Assembly: GCF_003023845.1 (NCBI RefSeq)
Contig: NZ_PYFT01000001.1
Location: 2,790,001-2,854,000, forward strand
Length of the DNA: 64,000 nucleotides
Reading direction: 5' to 3'
From: Adhaeribacter arboris
GTDB taxonomy: Bacteria; Bacteroidota; Bacteroidia; Cytophagales; Hymenobacteraceae
The translations under genes and the position numbers were made by a program. How positions within the stretch are numbered: the first letter of the stretch is position 1; the number at the start of each line of letters is the position of its first letter. This document shows, one piece after another, positions 18,267 to 27,400 of the stretch. The notes under the pieces are model-generated. The model was not told the origin of the DNA and did no database searches. It saw only the letters and a program-made list of their open reading frames with translations.

Positions 18267-18551
18267 ATGCTTCAAATTAAAGAATATGTTACTGAACCAG
18301 ATAATACTTTTTATATAGTAGCACAGGTAAAAACGAACGAAGACGCTCTACTGCTGCAATCTATTTTTCGGGATGCTCTGTTTGCGAACAAAAGCATTGT
18401 ATCCTTTTTCGGCTTAAACGAAGACTTGCAAGATGTTCTCGCCTTTACCTATCCCATTAACCGTCTTTTTAAGCTGGTTCATGTTGGCCAGGGTAAAAAC
18501 ATGAATTTAGAACTTCTTCCCCTCTCTCCATCTTCTGGTCCAAATCATTAA
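18267..18551 (+). CDS. Small hypothetical protein
   Basis: A 94-residue soluble protein that I do not recognise. The N-terminal half (MLQIKEYVTEPDNTFYIVA, then NEDALLLQSIFRDALF) reads like a small alpha/beta domain. The end is proline- and serine-rich and may be disordered. It has an ATG start after a purine-rich stretch and stands alone between the element and the RecA-like block. It could belong to either. Confidence 0.5.
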   Translation: MLQIKEYVTEPDNTFYIVAQVKTNEDALLLQSIFRDALFANKSIVSFFGLNEDLQDVLAFTYPINRLFKLVHVGQGKNMNLELLPLSPSSGPNH

Positions 18552-18889
18552 GGTTCCGAGAACCTTAGTTTTGAGTTGCAATTTACCTTAAGGAGAGAAA
18601 GGGAATTTTTAATTTCCTGATTATTGAATACTGTCGCAAATTATTAGTTATAGAACTGCTGGGCCAGGAGGATGATTCAAGTCCTTGCTGGTTCAGCTTA
18701 TCTTAATCGTAACAGTTTAAGTGGGGGAAGTTTTCTTTACCAGGTATAATTATCAGAATTAAAGTTTTCCCGCCATCTAGCAATAGCCGCTTAAAAAAAT
18801 TTTATATAATTTTTTTCAGACGCTCAACCAACCTTTCCCTACCCCCCCATACCAGTCGGATTTTAAAACTTAACCTAAATTTAACTGTT
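18552..18889. other. Intergenic region, no recognised gene
   Basis: About 340 bp without a credible gene. A/T runs near 18790-18815 probably carry the promoter of the following gene, but no element fits the consensus well. Confidence 0.35.
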
Positions 18890-19252
18890 ATGGCCACTAC
18901 CAAACAATTTTCCGTTTCCAGTACCACCATCCTGGGCTTAGCCCAGGCCAATGCCAACGCCGGTTTATTACCGTTGAATGCCCGCAAAGGCAAGGTTTAC
19001 GAGATTACCGAAGAGGACATCCAGCGGGTGGATCGACTTGGCAACATCGGCGCTATCCGGGGCTTGCAGCTGGCTTCTTCTACGGGTAAGATTCACAGCA
19101 AGTATACCTGCACCCTGGAAGCGGCCGATGAGAACGCCAAACGTATTCTTATCAAGAAAGGCCCGCGCAAAGGCGAAGAGTTTCCCGTTCCCTCCTTCGA
19201 AGAAACGGAAGACTCCTTCATCATCGAACTCGTACCCAGTACCGTCTCTTAG
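18890..19252 (+). CDS. Hypothetical protein of the DUF3871/ATPase block
   Basis: A 120-residue soluble protein that I do not recognise. It is strongly charged, with a conserved-looking segment RKGKVYEITEEDIQRVDRLG near residues 33-52 and a lysine/arginine cluster (KRILIKKGPRKGEEF). There is no signal peptide. It is GC-richer than the element genes to its left and matches the ATPase and DUF3871 genes to its right in composition. A terminator follows, so it is probably its own transcription unit. The setting suggests a plasmid- or ICE-type accessory function. Confidence 0.62.
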   Translation: MATTKQFSVSSTTILGLAQANANAGLLPLNARKGKVYEITEEDIQRVDRLGNIGAIRGLQLASSTGKIHSKYTCTLEAADENAKRILIKKGPRKGEEFPVPSFEETEDSFIIELVPSTVS

Positions 19253-19256
19253 GTAT

Positions 19257-19280
19257 AATGCACCCTGAAAGGGGTGCATT
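19257..19280 (+). terminator. Terminator hairpin
   Basis: AATGCACCC (19257-19265) pairs with GGGTGCATT (19272-19280) across a six-base loop, right after the stop of the preceding gene and followed by a T-rich stretch. Confidence 0.7.
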
Positions 19281-19442
19281 CCTTTATTTATCCATTTTCC
19301 TTTCACCAGGATATGAGATTTTAGCCTTCTTAATAAACGGTTATCACTTCTCTAACCAGCTCAAAGGTAGCAAACGATCTCCCGGGTATTAGTCTCCTGC
19401 TTATACTCTCAATTTTCTCCTTTTACTTCTTTAAACCTATTT

Positions 19443-20327
19443 ATGCAACTACAACCCGCCAAACGGACGCAGGCCCGCATCCGCCTGTGCTTACAAGGAC
19501 CCTCGGGCTCGGGTAAGACTTTTAGTGCCTTACTCCTGGCTTATGGACTATGCGGGGATTGGTCCCGAATTGCCGTCATTGATACGGAACACTACTCGGC
19601 TTCCCTTTACGCGCACCTAGGCGCTTACCAGGTACTTCCATTAAGGGAGCCTTTTTCCCCGGAACGCTACCAGGAAGCGGTGCAAGTCTGTGAAAACGCC
19701 GGCATGCAGGTCATCATTCTGGATACTATTTCCTTTGAGTGGCAGTTTCTCTTGGATTACCACGCTTCCTTGAGTGGCAACAGTTTTACCAACTGGAGCA
19801 AAGTCACTCCGCGCCACAATCAATTTATCAAAGCTCTGCTCCTCTCCCCGGCCCACATCATGGCCACGGCCCGCACCAAACAAGAGTACGTGCTCTCGGA
19901 CAAGCAAGGCAAGCTGGTACCCGAAAAAGTAGGACTAAAGTCTATCCAACGAGATGATCTGGATTATGAGTTCACCCTCGTCTTTGACCTGGACACCCGA
20001 AACCAGGCCACTGCCTCTAAAGACCGGACGAGTCTGTTCCAAGGTAAGCCGGCCCAGCTGCTCACCTCCGAGACGGGTAAACTCATCCGGCAATGGTGCG
20101 AGCAAGGCAGCCCGGTTGAACCGCCTTTAACGGTGCGAGAGCAGATTGCCCGGTGTACCACCCTGAAAGAACTCCAGCAGCTCTACCACCGCTACCCCGA
20201 GCAGCAAGGGTATCTCAAGCCTGAGTACCAGCGGCAAAAGCTGGCCCTGATCAAAAGTACCCTCACCCAAAATCATTTAATTACTTCTAACTTAAACCAA
20301 AATGGAAAACACCATCCTTCCCATTAA
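19443..20327 (+). CDS. RecA/RAD55-like AAA ATPase
   Basis: A 294-residue P-loop ATPase. Walker A GPSGSGKT lies at about residues 19-26, and a Walker B-like strand VIILDTIS at about 97-104. Downstream is the segment HIMATARTKQEYV typical of phage and plasmid ATPases that load or accompany recombination proteins. The C-terminal 80 residues are helical and basic. It overlaps the start of the DUF3871 gene by 26 bp in another frame, so the two are translationally coupled. Such pairs occur on Bacteroidota plasmids and conjugative elements. The role is likely DNA repair or recombination of mobile DNA, but the partner is unknown. Confidence 0.8.
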   Translation: MQLQPAKRTQARIRLCLQGPSGSGKTFSALLLAYGLCGDWSRIAVIDTEHYSASLYAHLGAYQVLPLREPFSPERYQEAVQVCENAGMQVIILDTISFEWQFLLDYHASLSGNSFTNWSKVTPRHNQFIKALLLSPAHIMATARTKQEYVLSDKQGKLVPEKVGLKSIQRDDLDYEFTLVFDLDTRNQATASKDRTSLFQGKPAQLLTSETGKLIRQWCEQGSPVEPPLTVREQIARCTTLKELQQLYHRYPEQQGYLKPEYQRQKLALIKSTLTQNHLITSNLNQNGKHHPSH

Positions 20328-21297
20328 CTCTTATCCAACCCGTCGGATGCACGCTACCCTAGAACTGGAGCCAGCTTCCAGTTCTAGGGCGTTTATTGAA
20401 GCCAATACCCTGCCGGTAAGCTTACCCGAAATCCAGCACCATCACTTGATACCCGTCTTTGTCAAAGACAATGAGCCGCTGATTAGCCAGTGGGATTTCA
20501 TCCAAACCGTGGTGGAGGCCGTTACCGACACTTTCCGGGGCGAGCAGATCCTCCGGCCACAAGTGAGAGTATCCCACCCCATTAAAGGCCGCATCCCGGA
20601 AGCGAAAGACAAACCCGCTAGTCTGCTATTGGACTCCGAGCGCACCATCTACTACGAACGGATGATGTTCTGTTTGGAAATACCTACCGTGATGGATGTG
20701 ATCGATGGCAATACCTTATCCTTGCTAGTAGGCGGGGTAAAAGCTTATAACCTCGACAACCTCTACAATAAGAAAGGAGCTCAGGAACACTTTAAGCTCT
20801 TCATCGGCTTTCAGAATATGGTTTGCACGAACCTCTGTGTCCAAACCGATGGGTATATGAGTGATTTAAAGGTGACGAGCCTAGAGCAGCTTAGAACGGG
20901 TATTTACCGGCTGCTGGATAGTTATGATCAGCTTCGGCACTTAAAACAGCTGCAAAGCTTAACCGAATACTCCCTTACCGAGCCGCAATTTGCCCAGCTT
21001 TTAGGTAGATGCCGCATGTATTCGTATTTACCGGCCGAAGCTAGAAAGCAGATTCCCGCTTTGTTGTACGGGGATACCCAACTGGGTACCGTGTGCAAGG
21101 ACTACTACCGGGACGAAAGCTTCTGCCGGCAGGAAGATGGTACCATCAACCTGTGGCGGCTTTATAACCTGTTTACCGGCGTGAACAAATCGACTTACAT
21201 TGACCAGTTTCTGGATCGGTCGGTAAACGCGCTGGATTTTACCACGCAAGTGCAGCAGGCCCTAGATGGAGGAAATGCCAGCTGGTTTCTGAACTAA
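20302..21297 (+). CDS. DUF3871-family protein
   Basis: A 331-residue protein resembling the Bacteroidota-specific DUF3871 family, related in layout to the DUF932 phage/plasmid proteins. Recognisable stretches are the N-terminal SHPIKGRIPEAKDKPASLL, ERMMFCLEIPTVMDVIDGN, VGGVKAYNLDNLY and the C-terminal TGVNKSTYIDQFLDRSVNA. The biochemical role of the family is not established; it is common on plasmids and integrative elements next to recombination ATPases and RadC-like genes, as here. It starts inside the ATPase gene and ends 31 bp before a strong terminator. Confidence 0.8.
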   Translation: MENTILPINSYPTRRMHATLELEPASSSRAFIEANTLPVSLPEIQHHHLIPVFVKDNEPLISQWDFIQTVVEAVTDTFRGEQILRPQVRVSHPIKGRIPEAKDKPASLLLDSERTIYYERMMFCLEIPTVMDVIDGNTLSLLVGGVKAYNLDNLYNKKGAQEHFKLFIGFQNMVCTNLCVQTDGYMSDLKVTSLEQLRTGIYRLLDSYDQLRHLKQLQSLTEYSLTEPQFAQLLGRCRMYSYLPAEARKQIPALLYGDTQLGTVCKDYYRDESFCRQEDGTINLWRLYNLFTGVNKSTYIDQFLDRSVNALDFTTQVQQALDGGNASWFLN

Positions 21298-21328
21298 CTT
21301 ACTTCTTATTTAAATTAACTTATACACC

Positions 21329-21363
21329 GCCCACCCGACGTAAGTTAGGGTGGGCTTTTTTCT
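21329..21363 (+). terminator. Rho-independent terminator
   Basis: GCCCACCC (21329-21336) pairs perfectly with GGGTGGGC (21348-21355), followed by a T-rich run. It ends the ATPase-DUF3871 unit just 9 bp before the RadC-like gene, which must therefore have its own promoter or depend on read-through. Confidence 0.85.
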
Positions 21364-21371
21364 TTAAGACC

Positions 21372-21830
21372 ATGGACAAGAAGATAAATACCGTGCGGGA
21401 AATCCGCCTGCAATACAAATCCAAACTAAAAAGAGAGGGGGAGCCCGTCATTACTAGTTCGGATGATGCCTACCAAATACTAAAGGAACATTACGATGCC
21501 GACTACCTGGCCATCCGGGAGGAGTTGCTCATTCTTTACCTCAACAATGCCAACAAGGTACTGGGCGTATACAAAGGATTTAGCGGCGGTATCACGGCTA
21601 CCGTAGCCGACATTCGGCTGATTATGGCCGTGGCCCTTAAAGGGCTGAGTACGGGCATCATTCTCTCGCACAATCATCCTTCGGGAGCACGAACGCCTTC
21701 GGAGGCGGACAAGAAACTTACCGAGCAGCTTAAGAAAGCGGGCGAACTGTTCGGTATCAAAGTACTAGATCATCTTATTATTACTCCCCAGGATACCTAC
21801 TTTAGTTTTGCCGATGAGGCGTTGTTGTAA
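21372..21830 (+). CDS. RadC-like JAB/MPN domain protein
   Basis: A 152-residue short RadC-family protein. The JAMM metal site is visible as HNHPSGARTPSEAD (about residues 100-113), with an upstream glutamate near REELLILYLN. The helix-hairpin-helix DNA-binding region of full-length chromosomal RadC is absent, as in the small RadC proteins common on Bacteroidota plasmids and ICEs. The activity is unproven; a JAB metallohydrolase or DNA-associated function is usually assumed. It follows the DUF3871 gene after a terminator. Confidence 0.88.
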   Translation: MDKKINTVREIRLQYKSKLKREGEPVITSSDDAYQILKEHYDADYLAIREELLILYLNNANKVLGVYKGFSGGITATVADIRLIMAVALKGLSTGIILSHNHPSGARTPSEADKKLTEQLKKAGELFGIKVLDHLIITPQDTYFSFADEALL

Positions 21831-22076
21831 GAAAACTTAATCAGTCGTTTCTTTTTCCGGTTTTCTGGACGTTATCTGTAAAACTGGTTTTGTAGTTTTT
21901 ACATTTTGCCCTTAAGAACAATTAATAACAAAGTTACTTTACGTTGAGAATTTATTTACCTTTCAGGTTCTTTCAACCACTCTATTAAAAATAACACTGG
22001 TTATCAGGCACTGGATTTAGTCGGCAGTTAAGGATTTCTTTACCCCTACAACCTACTAATTTGCCCTAAAATAATC

Positions 22077-22610
22077 TTACCAAACCGCGTAACCGTTCCA
22101 AATAATGTGCAGGAGAATGGGAACCAGTAAGGAACGGGAAGAGTACAACGACAGACCCAGCAGCAGACCATTGCCAAAAATTAAAAAGATTATCCCCCAA
22201 GAATACTCCACATGAATCCCGGCCCAAGCACTGGTAACTAGTAATAAGCTCATCCATGGATTAAGCCCCGTTCGTTTAAGTCGGGTCAATAACAACCCTC
22301 TAAATAGCATTTCCTCCGCAACCGGGCCCGCCATAACCACGGCGAAGACGCGAGCAATAGAAGTAAATACGGGTTGTTGTTGCCAGGCGGAAAAGTCCCA
22401 GTCTCCCCGCCAGTGCCAGAAGTAATCCGTGCCGAGCATATAACTCCCAAAAACCAGAATCCAGAACAGGAGCATCTTATAAGGGGGCGGGACGAATAAA
22501 AAGTCGCCTTGCCAGGAATAATGCAGTTTTTTCTGGGAAATAAAGGAAACCAGCGCAATGGTTAAAAGCGGTATCAATACCTTCCACAACGGATGAGAAA
22601 AGTACAGCAT
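22077..22610 (-). CDS. CPBP-family intramembrane metalloprotease (CAAX-like)
   Basis: A 177-residue membrane protein with four or five hydrophobic helices. The family motifs are all present: EEMLFRG (about residues 99-105), the histidine in WAGIHVEYSW, and the final histidine in ILLHIIWNG. These proteases cleave within membranes and are linked to bacteriocin immunity or prenyl-protein processing in other organisms. It is shorter than typical relatives but keeps the whole catalytic core. It lies 139 bp downstream of an AraC gene on the same strand and may be co-transcribed with it. Confidence 0.85.
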   Translation of the reverse strand: MLYFSHPLWKVLIPLLTIALVSFISQKKLHYSWQGDFLFVPPPYKMLLFWILVFGSYMLGTDYFWHWRGDWDFSAWQQQPVFTSIARVFAVVMAGPVAEEMLFRGLLLTRLKRTGLNPWMSLLLVTSAWAGIHVEYSWGIIFLIFGNGLLLGLSLYSSRSLLVPILLHIIWNGYAVW

Positions 22611-22748
22611 AGCTCCCCTAGATTATTGGTTTTAAGTTTCGGTTCACCAGGGGAAAGGAATAGGGGAATGTGGCGAGTAAGGTTCCTGTAAGGGGCATCT
22701 TTCTGGTTGTTGTGTCCCCAAAAATGCCACTTTGTTAAAGGAAAGTAT

Positions 22749-23675
22749 TTATCCAATCCTGCTAAATTGCTGACGATACAGCAAAGGGGATAAATGATAG
22801 TAGTTCTTAAAGGCTTTACTAAAGCTATAGATATCCGCAAAACCCACGGCCAGCGCAATCTCGCCCACGGACCAGGATTCGTGTTGCAAGAATGTCGCGG
22901 CCTTCTCTAACCTTTTTTGGGTTTGATACAGATGGGGACTCTTCCCGAAGGCGTGTTTAAAGGTCCGAAAAAAGTGAAACTCGGATAAAGCGACGGTGGC
23001 GGCCAGTTGCGAGATTTTTAGGTTTTCCGGAGCCTCATCCAGCAAAAACTTAGCCGCTTGCACCCGCTTAAAGAGCTCCTTTTTAACGGAGGTTTTTTTG
23101 GCCGGAAGGTTGAAGGCTTTCTTGGTTAGGTAGCTATGAGCCAGTAAAAGCTCCTGCGCTAGCTGGAGGTAAAGCTCCTGACAGGGAAGATGCAACCGGC
23201 TTTTAGCGGTATTTAAGCCTATTTCCAGGTTATGGAGAGCCGACTGTAAAGAATCATGGGTATAAACACCTTCAAAAAAAGCAAAGTTGCTTTTAGCGGA
23301 TTCAAAGGGATTGTCTAGGAGTTGTGTTTCCGGAAGCTGGTAATTTCGGGCAACATCGGCCAGTAAAGCTTCCGATAAATAAATACCAAAAGCGGTCACC
23401 GGAGCCTTGCTGTAAGGAATGGAGACGTGAAAAGATTGGGCTTGGTTAATGATTAAATACTGCTTAGCCCGCACGGGAAGGGTCTTGTTCTCGAGCGAAT
23501 AATGTTCGGTTCCAGTGAGCACATAATTGAGGATGACAGCCGTGGCACAGCCAGTATGTTCGAATTGCTGAACAGTAGAATACAAGACTTTACTGCCCTG
23601 CCCGTTGGTACTGACTTCCGAAATGGTGTTGCTAGTCATGAAAGGTCTCCTACTCTCCGCTGCGGGAAGGTGCAT
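22749..23675 (-). CDS. AraC-family transcriptional regulator
   Basis: A 308-residue protein. The C-terminal domain carries the paired helix-turn-helix motifs of AraC/XylS regulators, with LKISQLAATVALSEFHFFRT and VGEIALAVGFADIYSFSKAF. The N-terminal 190 residues form a ligand-sensing domain with cupin-like strands. An internal ATG at residue 13 (MTSNTISEV) is an alternative start. It neighbours the CPBP protease gene; its targets are not evident. Confidence 0.9.
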   Translation of the reverse strand: MHLPAAESRRPFMTSNTISEVSTNGQGSKVLYSTVQQFEHTGCATAVILNYVLTGTEHYSLENKTLPVRAKQYLIINQAQSFHVSIPYSKAPVTAFGIYLSEALLADVARNYQLPETQLLDNPFESAKSNFAFFEGVYTHDSLQSALHNLEIGLNTAKSRLHLPCQELYLQLAQELLLAHSYLTKKAFNLPAKKTSVKKELFKRVQAAKFLLDEAPENLKISQLAATVALSEFHFFRTFKHAFGKSPHLYQTQKRLEKAATFLQHESWSVGEIALAVGFADIYSFSKAFKNYYHLSPLLYRQQFSRIG

Positions 23676-24398
23676 TAAAAATAGTTACTTTTTGTCAAGA
23701 ATACAGGTCTTCTCTTTACTAATTTAAGTATTAGCAGAAATTTGTTTAAAGCAACCTTTTTTCCCAGGAGGGAGGGAAGGGTTTAGAACTACTTTACATA
23801 ATTGAACTTATTGGGCAAGGATAAGAGGGTAAAAACGGCTATAATCAGCAATAGAACAGCTGTAAATTCGAGAAAATGGGAAACCTGCTTAAGCTAGGCC
23901 TTATCCTATATGTGACCGTGCGGAAATAGATGGGCCAGCTGTCTGGTAAAAAGACAGAATGCGGAGATTATAGCTAGCCATTATCCCTAAAACAACTTTG
24001 GAAAGAGCGAGATTATAGGAAAAGGTTAGGTGTTTGACAATAGGCTACTATCATTCATAATTTTATTTCCGAGCATAAATGTTCCTGATGGTATTATATT
24101 ACACCCAATTAATATTCAGCGTTATTAGTGGTTCTGAGTAGAATCATCGGCCCAATCCTTAGCGTAAGCAGCCAGTAATTTAGATAAAGGTTTATGGATA
24201 AATTACTGAATCCCCAGTTTTTTATAAATGTCTCGGCCAAGTATAAGTATAGGCGGCCAGTAACAAAAACACGATTTCAGACGATTTTAAAATGCCTCTT
24301 CGATTTAGGGCTTGCAAAAAGAGGGGACAGAAAGCCCCCTCTCTGGCAACCAATTACTTTAGAGTGATTACCTAACAAGGTTCTCCTATTCCGCGCCT
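23676..24398. other. Intergenic region, no recognised feature
   Basis: About 720 bp between two minus-strand genes, without a gene, repeat or terminator that I can support. Confidence 0.4.
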
Positions 24399-25577
24399 CT
24401 ATTTAGTGAAAGCTTTCTTTAAATCCGCTGCCGCCATTGCCTGCGCTTCTTTGGCTTCGGGTAAAACGGTGGCCATGCCAAAAAACTCGTGTGTAACGCC
24501 CGAAAAGGTTTTTTGATTGACGGCTACACCCGCCGTTTTTAATTTATCCGCCAGCATTTCTCCTTCGGACAGCAGAGGATCCAGCTGCGCGTTAATGATC
24601 GTGGTGGGAGGCATGCTCTTTAGATCCGGTGCTTTGGTTAAGGTGATCATAGGATTATTGCCATCCGCGGGGCTCCGGAGATATTGCTTAAAGAACCATT
24701 CCATCAGGGGTTTATCCAAGGGTTTCGCGCTCGCATATTGTTGATAAGATTTTGTTTGGGTATCAGAGCCCGCAATGGGATAGACCAGGACCTGGTAGAG
24801 GGGTACCATAGCCCCTTTTTGTTTGGCCATCATACTAACGGCGGCCGCCAGATTACCTCCGGCACTTTCGCCTACCACGGCCACCCGTTTGGGATCGCCT
24901 TGGAGCGAAGCGGCATTCTTCAGTACCCATTGGTAAGCGGCATAAGAGTCATTATGGGCCGTTGGAAATTTATGCTCGGGCGCTTGCCGGTAAGCCACCG
25001 ATACTACTACCGCGCCGACCTGCTCGGCCAATCCTTGCGCGGAGGCGTTATAAGTGTCTAAATTAGCAATCACCCAGCCCCCGCCGTGGTAATAAACAAT
25101 CACCGGAAAAGGACCTGCTCCTGATTTGGGGGTATACACCCGGGCATGGATCGAACCACCCGCTACCGGAATGCTTTTGCCGGTGGTATCTACCGGTGCC
25201 GGAGGCATGGGGATATTGTTTTTTTGCATGACGTCGAGCACGGCCGTGGTAGGGCTAGGTTGCTGGCGAGCTTCTGGAGCGGATAAAGTGGGCAAGGGTG
25301 GGGTTTTATAACTAGCTAGTTGTTCGAGTACCACTTGCATGGGAGGCGTTATCTCGGGGGCCCAAGTGGGTTTCGGTTCTTTCGGCACTAAATTCAGGGC
25401 GGCCGTTCGGCTGGAGTCAGCAGTGCTCGCTAAAGAATCCGCGGTAGTAGCGGTTGCATTACCCGTAGTTTCTTTCTGATTGGTATTACAGCTGACAAGC
25501 GAACAGCCCAGCGCCAGGTACAGGCCAAGCTGCCAAGTCCCAGTAACAAGAAAATTCAAGGAATTATTATTTTTCAT
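24399..25577 (-). CDS. Alpha/beta hydrolase lipoprotein (HSL-type esterase)
   Basis: A 392-residue esterase. A signal peptide ends with LVSCNTNQ, giving a lipidated cysteine near residue 30, followed by a disordered linker. The hydrolase domain has the oxyanion motif HGGGW (about 164-168), the nucleophile in GESAGG (serine about 238), and the late HEFFG segment with the catalytic histidine, plus an aspartate in QLDPLL. The HGGGW/GESAGG pair marks the hormone-sensitive-lipase branch, which hydrolyses short acyl esters. It is probably exported and membrane-anchored. It stands alone, divergent from the sigma factor gene. Confidence 0.88.
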   Translation of the reverse strand: MKNNNSLNFLVTGTWQLGLYLALGCSLVSCNTNQKETTGNATATTADSLASTADSSRTAALNLVPKEPKPTWAPEITPPMQVVLEQLASYKTPPLPTLSAPEARQQPSPTTAVLDVMQKNNIPMPPAPVDTTGKSIPVAGGSIHARVYTPKSGAGPFPVIVYYHGGGWVIANLDTYNASAQGLAEQVGAVVVSVAYRQAPEHKFPTAHNDSYAAYQWVLKNAASLQGDPKRVAVVGESAGGNLAAAVSMMAKQKGAMVPLYQVLVYPIAGSDTQTKSYQQYASAKPLDKPLMEWFFKQYLRSPADGNNPMITLTKAPDLKSMPPTTIINAQLDPLLSEGEMLADKLKTAGVAVNQKTFSGVTHEFFGMATVLPEAKEAQAMAAADLKKAFTK

Positions 25578-25956
25578 AGTTGATAAGGGTAAGAAGTACT
25601 TCCGTTTTAGGATTACTTACGTAATTCAACCCGCCAACCGTTTGCAGCAACTCTCTCTTTTCACCGTTTTATTACAAATATCATGGGCAACAATTTGCCG
25701 GTCTGCAGAAGGTCTAGGTAAATCCTTGGAATGAAGGAAGTCCTTCTACGACGAATTCAAACAACCAGAAAAATTAGTATATTTAAATATTTACTTGCTC
25801 ATCCTGAAACTTTTCTATTGCGGAACGTACTAGGTATACTGCTTCTTTTTCCGGTTCTATACCCTGCGGTTAAAGCCGTTACTCTACTCTTCATCCGGTT
25901 GTTAGAATCATTACGAGTTATTGCTTTCAAACCCATTTTTCTAACTACTACTACCC
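25578..25956. other. Divergent intergenic region, no recognised element
   Basis: About 380 bp between the esterase and sigma factor genes. Open frames crossing it lack credible coding character. Promoters in both directions are expected here, but none matches the consensus clearly. Confidence 0.35.
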
Positions 25957-26562
25957 TTGGCAACAAACGCTACTCTTTCCCCGACATCCTCTGCTTCTCC
26001 TTATCTAGGTGAGGATACTGAAACAACCATCACGTTAGAGGCCACGATCATCTATTATCTGCAACACCAAGAAGAAAAAGGCCTGGTCTTGTTATATGAT
26101 TCGTATTCACCAGCTCTGTACGGCGTTATCTTCCGGATAGTGAAAAGTCAAGCATTAGCCGAGGATGTCTTGCAAGAAAGTTTCTTTAAGATCTGGCATA
26201 GTTTTGCGCGCTACGAGGCAGAAAAAGGCCGCTTATTCACTTGGATGGTCAACATTGCCCGGAACCAAGCCATTGATACGATTCGTTCTCGGGCTTACCG
26301 GAAAGGATTAAAAAACCAATCTTTAGAAATAAAGCATCTTCCTATTCCGGAGAACCGTTCTTCTTTTGAACCCGCCCATATCGGCCTGCGCGAGCTCACC
26401 TACCACTTAAGGGGGGAACAAAAAACGATTATCGACTTAATGTATTTTGAGGGTTTTTCGCAGGCCGAAATTGCTGAGCAGATGGCTATTCCACTCGGTA
26501 CGGTAAAAACCCGCGCCCGGAAAGCCATTCAGCTTTTAAGAAAGTTTTTTAATCAGCCGTAA
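25957..26562 (+). CDS. ECF-type RNA polymerase sigma factor
   Basis: A 201-residue extracytoplasmic-function sigma factor. Region 2 is LYDSYSPALYGVIFRI then EDVLQESFFKIW, with GRLFTWMVNIARNQAID. Region 4 is MYFEGFSQAEIAEQMAIP then GTVKTRARKAIQLL, the -35-binding helix-turn-helix. The frame opens with TTG at 25957; no ATG is in frame upstream of region 2, and a stop lies just before it, so this or another near-cognate start must be used. No anti-sigma gene is adjacent; the next two genes are small proteins without membrane segments. Confidence 0.9.
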   Translation: MATNATLSPTSSASPYLGEDTETTITLEATIIYYLQHQEEKGLVLLYDSYSPALYGVIFRIVKSQALAEDVLQESFFKIWHSFARYEAEKGRLFTWMVNIARNQAIDTIRSRAYRKGLKNQSLEIKHLPIPENRSSFEPAHIGLRELTYHLRGEQKTIIDLMYFEGFSQAEIAEQMAIPLGTVKTRARKAIQLLRKFFNQP

Positions 26563-26597
26563 GGGAATTTATTCTAAAGTTAGTTTGTCCACCCATC

Positions 26598-26843
26598 ATG
26601 GAATTAGGTGATTTCAACCGGGCTACTAACCCGCAGCGGGCCGCTCTGGTCTGGCAACGAGGAACGTTTCTGGCGGATCGGGTAAGCGGCGGTTGTACCC
26701 TTTGTCTCTACCACATGGGTCCTTTCTTTGCCGAAATCTGGTACCGGGTAGTCGATAACGAAATTCAGGGAGTACGCGGCTTTAAAAGTGTAACTTGCCT
26801 GGAGCCTTACTGGAACTTAGTAGACATATCCGATATTACTTAG
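26598..26843 (+). CDS. Small hypothetical protein, intact paralogue of the pseudogene at 27150-27400
   Basis: An 81-residue soluble protein that I do not recognise. It begins MELGDFNRATNPQRAA, has a central cysteine/tyrosine segment (GCTLCLYHMGPFFAEIWYR), and ends with an acidic segment YWNLVDISDIT. A broken homologue lies 300 bp away on the opposite strand and shows the same pattern (MELEEF, LYDMGVF, TEIWYN, RGFK, AVDIS). The conserved spacing shows that this is a real family. It lies 35 bp downstream of the sigma factor gene, so it may belong to that transcript. Confidence 0.72.
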   Translation: MELGDFNRATNPQRAALVWQRGTFLADRVSGGCTLCLYHMGPFFAEIWYRVVDNEIQGVRGFKSVTCLEPYWNLVDISDIT

Positions 26844-26863
26844 CCCCTCTTACATAGCCTATT

Positions 26864-27070
26864 ATGAAAACCGAACCAGAAGTTTTAGCCAGAATCCAGG
26901 AGTTAGAAGAACAAAATAAGCTTTTAGCCAAGAAAGACCAGAAAATTGTGGCGCAAGAAGAAATTGATCAGCAAGCCATGGGAGTCATGCTGGAAAACCA
27001 AAAGCAGATTAAAAAAAATGAAACCTTCCTGGAGGCTTTAAAATGGGTGGTAGGTAGCCATAGCGATTGA
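26864..27070 (+). CDS. Small coiled-coil protein
   Basis: A 68-residue, highly charged protein that should form one long coiled coil: heptad-like leucine/isoleucine spacing runs through ARIQELEEQNKLLAKKDQKI and on to about residue 55. Function unknown. It follows the 81-residue gene by 20 bp on the same strand, so it is probably co-expressed. Confidence 0.6.
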   Translation: MKTEPEVLARIQELEEQNKLLAKKDQKIVAQEEIDQQAMGVMLENQKQIKKNETFLEALKWVVGSHSD

Positions 27071-27149
27071 TTACGCCTTCCCCGCTCAACCCCCCTTATC
27101 AGCGGGCCGGAGCCGATCGGCACTCAATGGAACCAACCTTCTTGCTCGA

Positions 27150-27400
27150 TTACTCCCCAGTTAATTCGGAAATATCTACCGCCTCTAGGTAAGGAGTTAA
27201 ATGAGTCATGTTTTTAAAACCGCGTACTAATTCTACCTTGTCGGTTTGCCGGTTATACCAGATTTCGGTAAAAAAACACCCATATCGTAAAGGGATACCA
27301 GGTAAATGCCTCTTAAGCGGGATAACAAGAATAGGCCGTATCGGCTTACCAGACGTAGTCGCTTATTCTGGGGATTTCGATGAAACTCTTCCAGTTCCAT
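27150..27400 (-). pseudogene. Frameshifted inverted paralogue of the 81-residue protein
   Basis: An ATG at 27400 opens MELEEFHRNPQNKRLRL and stays in frame to MGVF. The frame then shifts inside a run of seven T (minus strand, near 27272) and continues in the next frame as TEIWYN, LVRGFKNMTHLTPYLEAVDIS and a TAA at 27150-27152. Adding one T restores an 83-residue protein aligned end to end with the gene at 26598. One missing base in a homopolymer is therefore the only lesion, so this could be a sequencing error and the gene intact. Confidence 0.75.

Noticed and set aside
25731-26012. 93-residue open frame overlapping the sigma factor start
   Set aside because: Overlaps a clear ECF sigma factor and has no coding features of its own.
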